NCBI RefSeq assembly: GCF_000374185.1 | Contig: NZ_KB910518.1 | Location: 4,200,529 to 4,264,528 of the forward strand | From: Paenibacillus sp. HW567 | GTDB lineage: Bacteria > Bacillota > Bacilli > Paenibacillales > Paenibacillaceae | Direction of reading: 5' to 3' | Length of the DNA stretch: 64,000 nt | Shown: in pieces, positions 42,229 to 51,146 of the stretch | Numbering within the stretch: the first letter of the stretch is position 1 | Layout: every line of letters starts with the position of its first letter | Made by a program: the position numbers and the translations under genes | Notes under the pieces: model-generated | Seen by the model: only the letters and a program-made list of their open reading frames with translations | The model's database searches: none | What the model was told of the DNA's origin: nothing

Positions 42229-42261
42229 TTCACCTTATATTGGTGCAAGCACCGGCATCTA

Positions 42262-45066
42262 TTATTTCACCAGGGTAAGAAGCTCAGACACTCCGATTTC
42301 GTAAGAAGGCTGGAATTCGGCGGACTTCACATAGCTCAGCAGGCTGAACAGGAACTGTCTGCCTTCCGGTGTGTCCGCTGCCTGCACGGTATCCAGCGGA
42401 CACACCAGCAGATTTCCCGGGCCTACCTTACATTCGAACAGGAGTCCTAGCTTATGGTTACGTTCGAAATTATCAATGGTCTGGACAATCGGATTCCATT
42501 CGCTGCCGGTTCCGTCCATAATGAGCGAACGTGAATGGGACACAATGCTCCACCAGGGATAGGTAGAATATTCGTTGCACGGGAAATGCCTGAATACGGG
42601 ATGCTCATTACGGATTAGAAGTCCCATAGTGCCAACCGGTACCGGCCGGTTCATGCTCTCAGAGATCGAACGAAACATGGGATAACACCAGAAATCCGTA
42701 CTGTAGAATCCTTCTATGGCATTGCTCAGGCTTTCCGGCTTAGGCATTAGTACAACATTCTCTCCTTGCTCCAATAGAGAAAGGGCTTCGCCGGACAGCT
42801 CCTCGAACCAATGTACACCAGTGGTATCGACAGGTACATGCTTAGGATAAATCCAGAGATCATAACTTTTGCGGATATCCGTATTTCCAATTCTCAGGGA
42901 CAAGACAACCTGCGTCATATTGTCCACGGCAGGCATATTTACCGCCAGATCACAGATATCAATGTAATTCTCCCCTTCAGGAACAGACACACCCGCCGTC
43001 CCGTCCGCCAGCGTCTTCTGTCCATCACTGAGCTCCCAATACAGATCCACGCGCCCCAGCGGCTTACTCTGGTAGCAGATCAGCTCGATATGCGCATTGA
43101 AAAGCTCCTCTGACACATAGTTAAACTTCCCGAATCTGGCCATGAGCACAGCATTGCTGCAGAAGGTGCGCCATTCTTCCGGTGTAATGAGTCCCTTGGA
43201 ATCCATAAAAGCGTCAAGAATACCCACCAGTGCGGTTCCCTGGCCGCTAAAGTCCTGAAGATCAAGCAATTGGAACCCTGCAAGCTTCCTGGAACGGAAA
43301 GCGGCCTCCAGTTCTTCCTTATAGCAGGCCACCGCAAGCTGCCCCGAGCACTCGAAATACTTGGCGGCGAGGTGGCCCAGACCTTTTTGCTCCAGCCGCT
43401 CGCGGAATATTTTAAAGTTTTCGGCTTTCAGCGGCCCACGATACTTTTCAATTTCATCAAAATTAGGATAGGTCGCATACTGCCCGATCTCATGGGAGAT
43501 AACCGGAATATGGGGAATCCATTCGGTTGCCGCATCACTTACCTTAACCGTCTTGGCCTCGGTCCCGAACTGGATTTGCACACTTCCATCGCTCTCTTCA
43601 GCCGCTTCTTCCCCACTATGAAAATCCGCAGGGATGATCTGCGCATCATAATCAGTCATGGTGCCCGGTACATCAGTCTGAACGTGTCCCAGCGGTGCAT
43701 CACACATCGCATAAGAACCTCTGAAGAGCCGGTCTCCCGAAAAACGCACACCGCAGAAGAAGTCATCATGCGCTTGAATAGAAGGCACCCATTGATGATT
43801 ATTAGAGCCCTGGGTATATAAATGGCGATTATCAAATGCCTTATAGTCTTTCAAAAAACCATCAATTCTGGACTTGCTGCCCCAAAGCTCGTTCCCCATC
43901 GACATCATCACAAACGAGGGATGGTTGCCAAAAGCCTGAAGAATGGCATACCCTTCGCTGATCAGGTAATCCTGTTCCTCCTGATTATGCTGCTCGTCGC
44001 TCTCCTCGGTAATCGTTCCCCAGAACGGCAGCTCCGGCTCCATGTAGATGCCCAGCCTGTCTGCGGCGGTAAAAGCGGCCTCCGGCGGACAGCAGGTATG
44101 GAATCTGTAATGATTGATGCCGTAGGACTTGGAGATGCCCAGGACTCTGAGCCACTCCTCCACCGTGGTAGGCGCATAACCGGTCAGCGGAAAGATCAAG
44201 CCGTCGTGCTTGCCGCGGAGAAAGGTTTTGGCTCCGTTGATGGTGAACTTGTCCCCATCCGCACGGAAATCCCGCAAGCCCGTCAGGATCTCATGACGGT
44301 CCAGAACTTCACCATTCCCATTCTTCAGATTAACGGTAAGCATATACAAGTTAGGACTCTCATCACTCCACAGCAATGCATCCTTCCCCATGACATAGTC
44401 AATGGAGATATCCTTCCCGGAGAGCCTGAATACCTGTTCCATCACCGTATGCTCCGGCTGAGTGTTGCAGCTTCTCGCAGAGACGGTCACGACTCCCTCC
44501 ATCTCACCCTCCAGTCTGGAAGTAATCCTAACTGACCGGTTCCTGATGTCCGTGTACACTTGTATATCCTTTAGATAGGATTCCTTGAAGAACTGAAGCT
44601 CCATGCGGCCTGTGATTCCGTTCCAGTTGGTCTGTGTATCAGGCGAGGTCAGATGCCCCCCTTTGGTCGGATAATCGGTATTGTCTACCCGAATGGTTAA
44701 GGTATGTGTACCGCGGGCCAGTTCTTTCAGCTCATACAGATGCGGTGTATTAAGACTGTTCTGCGTACCGGCCTCCCGGCCATCCAGCCAGATTGTCGTC
44801 ACACGGGTTCTCTCCAGATACAGATAACAGGTAGAGCCGGCGAGATGCTCGGGAATCTCTACTTCTCTTGAAAACCAGGCATAGCCTTCAAAAGGATATT
44901 CATCCGTTAACGCGCCCACCAGAGCAGACTTATTCTTCGTCCCCTTACGGGCATATGAGGTCGTGCCTGGCAGTGTAATGGAATCTTGGAACGGCAAGGA
45001 TAAACCCTGTTTCAGAGTATCCAGTTGCAGCTTCCAGACCCCTTCCAGATTGATTTTCGAGTACAT
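42262..45066 (-). CDS. Glycoside hydrolase family 2 protein
   Basis: 934 residues from ATG 45066 (AGGAG upstream), chosen over a far-upstream in-frame start with no ribosome site. N-terminal sugar-binding jelly roll (INLEGVWKLQLDTL, GYAWFSREVEIPEH, TYLELERTRV-like segment), an immunoglobulin-like domain, then the TIM barrel. The acid/base Glu is in MMSMGNELWG (about 390) and the nucleophile Glu in PVISHEIGQYATYPN (about 523). No signal peptide, so it acts on imported glycosides; specificity (galactosidase, glucuronidase or mannosidase-like) cannot be read. A monocistronic unit converging on the MFS gene. Confidence 0.85.
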   Translation of the reverse strand: MYSKINLEGVWKLQLDTLKQGLSLPFQDSITLPGTTSYARKGTKNKSALVGALTDEYPFEGYAWFSREVEIPEHLAGSTCYLYLERTRVTTIWLDGREAGTQNSLNTPHLYELKELARGTHTLTIRVDNTDYPTKGGHLTSPDTQTNWNGITGRMELQFFKESYLKDIQVYTDIRNRSVRITSRLEGEMEGVVTVSARSCNTQPEHTVMEQVFRLSGKDISIDYVMGKDALLWSDESPNLYMLTVNLKNGNGEVLDRHEILTGLRDFRADGDKFTINGAKTFLRGKHDGLIFPLTGYAPTTVEEWLRVLGISKSYGINHYRFHTCCPPEAAFTAADRLGIYMEPELPFWGTITEESDEQHNQEEQDYLISEGYAILQAFGNHPSFVMMSMGNELWGSKSRIDGFLKDYKAFDNRHLYTQGSNNHQWVPSIQAHDDFFCGVRFSGDRLFRGSYAMCDAPLGHVQTDVPGTMTDYDAQIIPADFHSGEEAAEESDGSVQIQFGTEAKTVKVSDAATEWIPHIPVISHEIGQYATYPNFDEIEKYRGPLKAENFKIFRERLEQKGLGHLAAKYFECSGQLAVACYKEELEAAFRSRKLAGFQLLDLQDFSGQGTALVGILDAFMDSKGLITPEEWRTFCSNAVLMARFGKFNYVSEELFNAHIELICYQSKPLGRVDLYWELSDGQKTLADGTAGVSVPEGENYIDICDLAVNMPAVDNMTQVVLSLRIGNTDIRKSYDLWIYPKHVPVDTTGVHWFEELSGEALSLLEQGENVVLMPKPESLSNAIEGFYSTDFWCYPMFRSISESMNRPVPVGTMGLLIRNEHPVFRHFPCNEYSTYPWWSIVSHSRSLIMDGTGSEWNPIVQTIDNFERNHKLGLLFECKVGPGNLLVCPLDTVQAADTPEGRQFLFSLLSYVKSAEFQPSYEIGVSELLTLVK

Positions 45067-45252
45067 GTTCACTATCACTCCTAACAGTAAGTAGACGATT
45101 CCATAGACATCTCCATAATCATTCAATATTTTGTAGAAAATGACAAGCACATTTTTGACGTCCAGCAGACACAAAGAACCGGCCACCAATGTTCAGCGGC
45201 CGGTTCTGATTGCATATTCATATTCGCTTCTTCTTAAGCCAGACTCCGCTTC

Positions 45253-46233
45253 CTATTGCGGTCCTACAACCGGATGCGGGACATACGGCTCTTCCAGGAA
45301 CGTGATTTCTTCAGGCGTTAGTTTAACCGACAGGGCGGCGAGGCCATCTTCGAGATGGGACATTTTCGTAGTCCCGATAATCGGGGAAGTCACCGGCTCC
45401 TTCTGCAGCAGCCAGGCAAGCGCGATTTGGGCGCGGGGAACGCCGCGCTGCTCTGCGATTGAAGCCACTCTCTCCACAATCAGCCGATCCGCCTCTGCCA
45501 TCGCATCATATTTGCTTTTCTGCACCTGATCCGTTTCCGAACGGCGGGTCGTTTCCTTCCAGTCCCTCGTCAATCTTCCGGATGCAAGCGGGCTGTAAGG
45601 AATGACGCCGATTTTCTCTTCCTTGCACAGCGGCAGCATTTCCCGCTCCTCCTCGCGGTAGATGAGGTTGTAGTGGTTCTGCATTGTTTTGAACCGGGTC
45701 CAGCCATGCTTCTCAGCTACGTGATTGGCCTTGAGGAACTGCCAGGCATACATCGCCGAAGCTCCGATATATCTTACTTTTCCCGCCTTCACCACATCGT
45801 GCAGGGCTTCCATCGTTTCTTCAATCGGCGTATTATAGTCCCAGCGGTGAATCTGGTAAAGGTCCACATAGTCCGTTCCCAGCCGCTTGAGGCTTTTATC
45901 GACCTCGCTTATGATTGCCTTGCGGGACAGTCCCGCCCCGTTCGGACCCTCGTGCATGCGGAAATACACCTTTGTGGCGATGACCACCTCATCCCGGTTA
46001 GCATAATCCTTAAGCGCTCTTCCGACGATTTCCTCGCTTGTCCCGTCCGAATACACATTTGCCGTATCGAAAAAGTTGATGCCTGAGTCAAGAGCCCTTT
46101 TGATGATAGAACGGCTCTGCTCCTCGTCCAGCACCCAAGGATGAACCCAGCGCTCCGCAATGCCGAAGCTCATACAACCGATGCACAGCCGCGACACATC
46201 CATGCCGGTATTTCCGAGTTTCACATATTCCAT
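45253..46233 (-). CDS. Aldo/keto reductase
   Basis: 326 residues from ATG 46233. AKR barrel signatures: YVKLGNTGMDVSRLCIGCMS, the catalytic Asp/Tyr region NFFDTANVYSDGTSEEIVG, KVYFRMHEGPNGAGLSRKAI, the catalytic His in YVDLYQIHRWDYNTPIEE, and the NADPH loop with PIIGTTKMSHLEDGLAAL. This is the AKR type with Asp-Tyr-Lys-His tetrad, related to YghZ/YajO-like enzymes. Its promoter (46269-46299) has the 19-bp spacer and dyad of MerR-activated genes, shared with the next AKR and the alcohol dehydrogenase, so induction by reactive aldehydes or electrophiles is likely. Confidence 0.9.
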   Translation of the reverse strand: MEYVKLGNTGMDVSRLCIGCMSFGIAERWVHPWVLDEEQSRSIIKRALDSGINFFDTANVYSDGTSEEIVGRALKDYANRDEVVIATKVYFRMHEGPNGAGLSRKAIISEVDKSLKRLGTDYVDLYQIHRWDYNTPIEETMEALHDVVKAGKVRYIGASAMYAWQFLKANHVAEKHGWTRFKTMQNHYNLIYREEEREMLPLCKEEKIGVIPYSPLASGRLTRDWKETTRRSETDQVQKSKYDAMAEADRLIVERVASIAEQRGVPRAQIALAWLLQKEPVTSPIIGTTKMSHLEDGLAALSVKLTPEEITFLEEPYVPHPVVGPQ

Positions 46234-46268
46234 TCTCCTAAACACACTCCTCTTCAAGGGATAAGCTC

Positions 46269-46299
46269 AGACTACTCCCTGGAGTTCACTCCAAGTCAA
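46269..46299 (-). promoter_or_regulatory. MerR-type promoter of aldo/keto reductase 1
   Basis: Minus strand: -35 TTGACT (46294-46299), 19-bp spacer, -10 TAGTCT (46269-46274). The spacer begins TGGAGTGAACTCCAGG, a dyad (TGGAGT/ACTCCA). The same architecture is at 47239-47269 and 55816-55846. Confidence 0.75.
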
Positions 46300-46319
46300 G
46301 GACAAGCGGGCGATATAAA

Positions 46320-47171
46320 TTAAATATCAAATTTAACGGAGCCGATTGATCTTGCGATTTCAGGATCATTGTGTGAGAAGAACACGCTCTTTTGGGTATC
46401 CAGTGCGGCAATCTTCTCCATATCCCCACTGCTCAATTCGAAGTCAAAGACCTCAAAATTTTCGATGATTCTTGCTTTATGGACAGACTTTGGAATGACA
46501 ACGACGTCTCTTTGGACCATCCAGCGCAAAATCACCTGAGCAACGGATTTCTTATGCTTCTCAGCCAGCGACACCAGAACCTCATTCTGGAACATGTTGT
46601 TTCTCCCTTCAGCAAAAGGCCCCCAGGACTCAATCTGAACATGGTTTTCTTTCATATAACTGCCACTTTCAACCTGCTGGCAAAAAGGATGTGTCTCCAC
46701 CTGGTTAACGGCTGGAACGACTTCATTATGAACTATCAAATCTGCCAGACGATCCATCTGGAAGTTGCTGACTCCGATTGCCCGGATTTTTCCTGCACGA
46801 TACAGCTCCTCCATAGCACGCCAAGAGCCGTACACATCGCCGAAAGGCTGATGAATTAAATACAAATCTATATAATCGAGCTGTAATCTAGCGAGCGATT
46901 TGGCAAAAGCTTTCTGGGTGCTCTCATAACCGGCATCCTGTACCCAGAGCTTTGTGGTAATAAACAGCTCTTCTCTTGGCACGCCGCTGCGCTCTATTGC
47001 TCTGCCAACGGCTTCTTCATTCCGATAGGCCGCGGCCGTATCAATTAGACGGTAGCCTGCCATAATTGCGTCATAGACACATTGTTCACATTCATTGGCA
47101 TCCGCAATCTGATACACCCCATATCCCAGGATCGGCATCTCCAAGCCATTGTTCAAAATTACGTTCTTCAT
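46320..47171 (-). CDS. Aldo/keto reductase (2,5-diketo-gluconate reductase-like)
   Basis: 283 residues. Compact AKR5-type enzyme: NNGLEMPILGYGVYQI, YRLIDTAAAYRNEEAVGRAI (catalytic Asp and Tyr), LFITTKLWVQDAG (Lys), YIDLYLIHQPFGDVYGSW (His), IGVSNFQMDRLADLI, and the NADPH-site VIPKSVHKARIIENF. It reduces small aldehydes or ketones with NADPH in the cytoplasm. It is next to, but separately promoted from, the larger AKR, with its own MerR-type promoter. Confidence 0.9.
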   Translation of the reverse strand: MKNVILNNGLEMPILGYGVYQIADANECEQCVYDAIMAGYRLIDTAAAYRNEEAVGRAIERSGVPREELFITTKLWVQDAGYESTQKAFAKSLARLQLDYIDLYLIHQPFGDVYGSWRAMEELYRAGKIRAIGVSNFQMDRLADLIVHNEVVPAVNQVETHPFCQQVESGSYMKENHVQIESWGPFAEGRNNMFQNEVLVSLAEKHKKSVAQVILRWMVQRDVVVIPKSVHKARIIENFEVFDFELSSGDMEKIAALDTQKSVFFSHNDPEIARSIGSVKFDI

Positions 47172-47238
47172 ATGAAACCCTCCTGTTACTAATATGATGA
47201 CTCAAGCCACTGGCATTTATCCCTTGCATGCAACTGTA

Positions 47239-47269
47239 AGTCTATCACCCTGGAGTAACACGAAGTCAA
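47239..47269 (-). promoter_or_regulatory. MerR-type promoter of aldo/keto reductase 2
   Basis: Minus strand: -35 TTGACT (47264-47269), 19-bp spacer, -10 TAGACT (47239-47244). The spacer keeps the right half ACTCCAGGG of the dyad, while the left half (TCGTGT) is degenerate. Confidence 0.7.
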
Positions 47270-47298
47270 GAGGCAGGTTTCATAGTCCCCACATATCA

Positions 47299-48003
47299 TC
47301 ATCCCTTAATCCGGTACAGGATTACTCTTTTTTTGAGCCAGCCGATCACAATCGCATCCATGAATCCTGCATATGCCCGGTTCCACACCCCATATTTGGA
47401 TACCCCATGCTTCCTCTCCTGATGGGTTACCGAAACCTCGACAACAGAAAATCCGTTCATCTTGGCCATTGTCGGCAAGAAGCGGTGCATTCCGTTATAC
47501 AAATAAAAGCTGTCAGCCACCTCCCGTGTGAAAAGCTTCATGGGACAGCCTGTATCGTAAATCGAATCTCTTGTGATCCAATTGCGAATTCCATTCCCAG
47601 TGCGAGAAAATATTTTCTTAAGCATGTTCTCTTGGCGGTTTGTCCGTTTCCCGTTTACGAAATCTATCCGCTCAATGAACGGCAGGAGTCTAAAAATATC
47701 CTTGGGATCTGTCTGCAGGCCTGCATCCATGAGGGCAATTAATTCGCCTGTAGAGTTCTTTATTCCGGCCCAAATCGCAGCCGTTTGCCCGTAATTTTTC
47801 TCAAAATGGATGACCTTCACCGCTTGATCTATCTGGGCAATTTCATTCAGCAGCACAGCACTCCGATCTCTGCTGCCATCATTGACCAGCACAATTTCAT
47901 AGCTCTCCATTTTCCCCTTCAATGCGTCAGTGATGCTTAAGTACAGCTCGTATATATTTCCCTCTTCGTTATAGACAGGTGCAACTACTGAAAGACGGGT
48001 CAT
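47299..48003 (-). CDS. Glycosyltransferase family 2 (dolichol/undecaprenyl-phosphate-sugar synthase-like)
   Basis: 234 residues from ATG 48003 (AGAGGTG, 7 nt), preferred to an earlier in-frame start. GT-A fold: LSVVAPVYNEEGNIYELYLS, YEIVLVNDGSRDRS, KNYGQTAAIWAGIKNSTGEL, the metal-binding ALMDAGLQTDP (here D-A-G rather than the common D-A-D-L), CPMKLFTREVADSF, and QERKHGVSKYG before an amphipathic C-terminus. These enzymes transfer a sugar to a polyprenyl phosphate at the membrane. No membrane helices follow, unlike GtrB. No obvious partner flippase lies nearby. Confidence 0.83.
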   Translation of the reverse strand: MTRLSVVAPVYNEEGNIYELYLSITDALKGKMESYEIVLVNDGSRDRSAVLLNEIAQIDQAVKVIHFEKNYGQTAAIWAGIKNSTGELIALMDAGLQTDPKDIFRLLPFIERIDFVNGKRTNRQENMLKKIFSRTGNGIRNWITRDSIYDTGCPMKLFTREVADSFYLYNGMHRFLPTMAKMNGFSVVEVSVTHQERKHGVSKYGVWNRAYAGFMDAIVIGWLKKRVILYRIKG

Positions 48004-48060
48004 GGAGCAACACCTCTTTGCCACAGAATTTGATTGCTTATTCCTTCAGAGAAACTACAT

Positions 48061-48103
48061 GAGCGGCAGTCATTGAAAATCAATTCATTCATGACTGCCG
48101 CTC
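48061..48103. terminator. Strong hairpin between MMPL transporter and GT2 genes
   Basis: GAGCGGCAGTCAT pairs with ATGACTGCCGCTC (13 bp, 17-nt loop). It lies 26 bp after the MMPL stop. No T-run follows on the minus strand, so termination may be partial. Confidence 0.55.
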
Positions 48104-48128
48104 CTTATAAGCAAGTTATTTTACAGGT

Positions 48129-50336
48129 TTAGCCAAGAAATCTGATTTGGGTTTCATCCGTTGTGCCCGTCCCTTTCCGCCCCACTTCCTTCATGACTTC
48201 CTCACCCTCTACATCCAGGTTAGGGAGTAAGCGGTCAAGCCACTTCGGAAAATACCAGGCCGATTTCCCAAGCAATGTCATAACACCGGGAACAATGAGC
48301 ATCCGTACTATAAATGCGTCAAAGAGAACACCGAATGCGAGCGCCAGCCCCATGACCTTAACCATAGGCTCCTCTGCCAGAATGAAGCCTGTAAAGACGG
48401 CAACCATGATGAGTCCGGCTGCGGTTACAACTCCGCCGCTGTGGCGGATACCGGCAAGAACGGATTTTTTGGCATCTCCGCTTGTTTTGAATTCCTCACG
48501 CATGCGGCTGACCAGAAATACTTCATAGTCCATGGCCAGGCCGAACAGAACGCCGACTACAATGATCGGCAGGAAATTAAATACCGGCGCCTTTGCATAG
48601 AAGTGGAACAAATTCTGGAAATGGCCGTCCTGAACGACATAGGTGACAAATCCCAACGTCGCGCCGAGCGACAGGATAAACCCGAGCACTGCCTTGACCG
48701 GGACCAGAATCGAACGGAAGACCAGCATAAGCAGTACAAAGGCCAGGCCAACAATAATCAGGCAAAATTTAGGCAAAGCCTGGTTTAATTTCTGGGTGAT
48801 ATCAATATTGACCGCAGTGCTGCCGGTTACACCAATCTTGACGTGATCCTGCTGCGCTATTTCGGGTGCCTTCTCACGAATCAGGTGGACAAGGTCTACT
48901 GTTGCAGAATCATTAGGTCCCGTTGCCGGCATGACGGTAATGAGCGAGACTTTCCCGGAAGGCGCTGTAACCGCCGGGTTCACCATAACGACATTGGGAT
49001 AGGTCTTCACTTCTTCAATTACTTTATTGAGATTAGCGGCAGACTCCTTCCCGCCATCCGTTTCGGCCAGAATGACTAACGGTCCGTGATATCCCTCCCC
49101 GTAGGCTTCGGACAGGAGATCGTAGGCCCGGCGTTCTGTTTTATCCGGTGATTTATGCCCGTCAGATCCAAGCCCCGTCTCCATGTGAAAGAACGGCAGT
49201 GCAATGGTTGCCAGCAGCGCTACACCCAGCACTACAGCCACTAAAGGTTGTCCTGTCACAAATCTCCCCCACAAATTGCTGCGGCTCGCCGGCTTCTGAT
49301 TGCCGCCTGTGTTCTTGGCACGTTTGCGCGGCGCTTTAATTGTGCCCCCCAGCAGTTCCAGAATTGCCGGTACGACGAATATCGTCATTAATATAGCGGT
49401 GAGAACACAAAGCGCACCCGCCAGCCCCATAGCGGTAAGGAACGGAACTCCGACGAAAGAAAACCCGACAAGCGCAATAATGACGGTTACTCCCGCGAAC
49501 ACAACTGCACTCCCGGCGGTTCCGTTTGCTATAGCAATGGCTTCCCGTCGATCATAGCCGTCCGCAAGCTGCTGGCGGTATCTGGCGATAATGAATAGCG
49601 CATAGTCGATGCCTACAGCCAGCCCAAGCATACCGGCTAACGATAAGGCAAACGATGGAATATCAAGCAGATTCGTTCCGATAATAATCAGCATTATGCC
49701 AAAGCCAAGACCTAAAGCCGCCGTTAAGATCGGCAGGACACCGGTAATAATAGAACCCAGCGCTATAGCAAGAATCACCAGGGCCAGCAATACCCCAAGC
49801 GCTTCAGTCGGGCTGCTGGTTGCCATAGTCACGTAGCCGTCTCCAATCAATTCGGCCTGCCAGCCGGCATCCCGCAGGCTTTCCGCGATCCGGGTCACCG
49901 AATCTTTCGATTCGTCGGTGACTTCGTCCCCAGGCACTTTATAAGTAATCGTCGCATAACCAATGGTCTTGTCTGCATTCAAGGTATGGTTGTCATAGGG
50001 ACCTACAACCGAAGCTACCTCCGGGTCTGCTGCCAATTCTGTGAGCTTCGCAGCGATTAGCTGCTGTGCAGCTTCAGAAGATAACTTTTCATTCTCCGGA
50101 GCCTTCAGCACCAGTTGGGTTTTACCGAGGTCTCCCTGCGGGTTTGGAAATTCCTTGTTCATGACCTCCAATGTTTGTTGCGAGGCAAGCCCCGGAATGG
50201 TAGTTTCCTCTTTAAAATTGATTCCCATCGACAGCGCCACAATCGCTGCTACCACGAGCAGAGTTATGCTTCCTAGAAGGACTTTAATCCGGTTCTTCGC
50301 CGACCAATACCCCAGCCGGTACAATAATTTTGCCAT
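48129..50336 (-). CDS. MMPL/RND family transporter (YdfJ-like)
   Basis: 735 residues with 12 predicted transmembrane helices in two halves. RND features: helix 1 VLLGSITLLVVAAIVALSMG, an extracytoplasmic loop, the conserved VGIDYALFIIARYRQQLADG in half one and VLFGLAMDYEVFLVSRMREE in half two, with the buried Asp pairs of proton-driven MMPL pumps. AGAGGAG precedes the ATG. It lies downstream of a two-component system on the same strand and has GCCC-box repeats before it. This mirrors Bacillus subtilis YdfHI controlling ydfJ, so it probably exports a lipid or hydrophobic toxin. Confidence 0.88.
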   Translation of the reverse strand: MAKLLYRLGYWSAKNRIKVLLGSITLLVVAAIVALSMGINFKEETTIPGLASQQTLEVMNKEFPNPQGDLGKTQLVLKAPENEKLSSEAAQQLIAAKLTELAADPEVASVVGPYDNHTLNADKTIGYATITYKVPGDEVTDESKDSVTRIAESLRDAGWQAELIGDGYVTMATSSPTEALGVLLALVILAIALGSIITGVLPILTAALGLGFGIMLIIIGTNLLDIPSFALSLAGMLGLAVGIDYALFIIARYRQQLADGYDRREAIAIANGTAGSAVVFAGVTVIIALVGFSFVGVPFLTAMGLAGALCVLTAILMTIFVVPAILELLGGTIKAPRKRAKNTGGNQKPASRSNLWGRFVTGQPLVAVVLGVALLATIALPFFHMETGLGSDGHKSPDKTERRAYDLLSEAYGEGYHGPLVILAETDGGKESAANLNKVIEEVKTYPNVVMVNPAVTAPSGKVSLITVMPATGPNDSATVDLVHLIREKAPEIAQQDHVKIGVTGSTAVNIDITQKLNQALPKFCLIIVGLAFVLLMLVFRSILVPVKAVLGFILSLGATLGFVTYVVQDGHFQNLFHFYAKAPVFNFLPIIVVGVLFGLAMDYEVFLVSRMREEFKTSGDAKKSVLAGIRHSGGVVTAAGLIMVAVFTGFILAEEPMVKVMGLALAFGVLFDAFIVRMLIVPGVMTLLGKSAWYFPKWLDRLLPNLDVEGEEVMKEVGRKGTGTTDETQIRFLG

Positions 50337-50410
50337 ATCAGTATCGTCTCCTCTGTGCTAGTTGTTTATCTCTATGGCTTAATCTTATAGAACGGGAAGC
50401 ATCCTGCCAT

Positions 50411-50448
50411 CGTCCCAACGGGCAGACCATCTTTGCCCTTTCGGGCAG
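50411..50448 (-). promoter_or_regulatory. Response-regulator box array upstream of the MMPL gene
   Basis: The perfect dyad TGCCC-TTTC-GGGCA (50434-50447) adjoins a further GCCC-TTTG-GGCA copy (50449-50459), and a diverged copy (GTCCCAACGGGCAG) lies at 50412-50425. The word GCCCTTTCGGGC recurs exactly at 52443-52454 upstream of the sensor kinase. The match to a half-site GCCCRAA resembles the box recalled for YdfI of B. subtilis. Confidence 0.62.
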
Positions 50449-50456
50449 CCCTTTGG

Positions 50457-50485
50457 GCAAAAAGAAAAGCCCCACAATGTGGGGC
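50457..50485 (-). terminator. Terminator of the sensor kinase-response regulator operon
   Basis: Minus strand GCCCCAC-ATT-GTGGGGC followed by TTTTCTTTTT. It lies 6 bp beyond the regulator's stop and abuts the GCCC-box array of the MMPL gene. Confidence 0.82.
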
Positions 50486-50490
50486 CCTGA

Positions 50491-51144
50491 CTACATATGA
50501 AGAATTCCCCGTTCCAAGGCGGTAACCACTGCCTGCGACCGCGAATCCACTCCAAGCTTGTTGTAAATAGCCGTTAAGTGGGCTTTTACCGTTCGTTCTG
50601 CGATTCCCATGTCAGAGGCGATTTCTTTGCTTTTAAATCCCCGGGCAACACTCTGCAGAATTTGAATCTCTTTATCGGTCAGCAGGGATTCTTCCTCTCT
50701 AGGCGATTTATGAACCTTCTGGCTCTCACGGGCGGATATGACCTTTTCCATAATCTCCGCCGTAAGCAAGGTCTCCCCTCTCACCGCCGATTCGATATTA
50801 CGGAACAAATTCTCCCGGCTTGTATCCTTGAGCAGATAACCTCTTGCCCCCAAGGCAAGACCATTAATCATCAATTCGTCCTCGTTGTAGGTAGTCAGAA
50901 TAATAACCGGAACAGAACAGTTCTTGTCCCTGAGCAACGTCATCGCTTCCAGGCCGCTCATTACCGGCATATTCAGATCCATCAGAATAACATCCGGCTG
51001 AAGCTCATCAATGAGGCTTACCGCTTGCTGCCCGTTCTCTGCTTCTCCCACAATTTGAAACTGCTCGCTTGTCTCCAGGATCAGCCTTAAGCCTTGCCGG
51101 ACAACGAAATGATCGTCCACGATCAGGATTTTATATTGAGTCAT
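50491..51144 (-). CDS. NarL/FixJ-type response regulator (YdfI-like)
   Basis: 217 residues. Receiver domain with ILIVDDHFVVRQGLRLIL (acidic pocket), phospho-acceptor Asp in VILMDLNMPVMSGLEAM (about 55), the Thr in IILTTYNEDE and the Lys in YLLKDTSRENL. The LuxR-type HTH is LLTDKEIQILQSVARGFKSK, then EIASDMGIAERTVKAHLTAI. Its start is 2 nt after the kinase stop, with the kinase's last codons carrying the AAGGAG ribosome site. It should bind the GCCC boxes before the MMPL gene and before its own operon. Confidence 0.92.
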   Translation of the reverse strand: MTQYKILIVDDHFVVRQGLRLILETSEQFQIVGEAENGQQAVSLIDELQPDVILMDLNMPVMSGLEAMTLLRDKNCSVPVIILTTYNEDELMINGLALGARGYLLKDTSRENLFRNIESAVRGETLLTAEIMEKVISARESQKVHKSPREEESLLTDKEIQILQSVARGFKSKEIASDMGIAERTVKAHLTAIYNKLGVDSRSQAVVTALERGILHM

Positions 51145-51146
51145 GT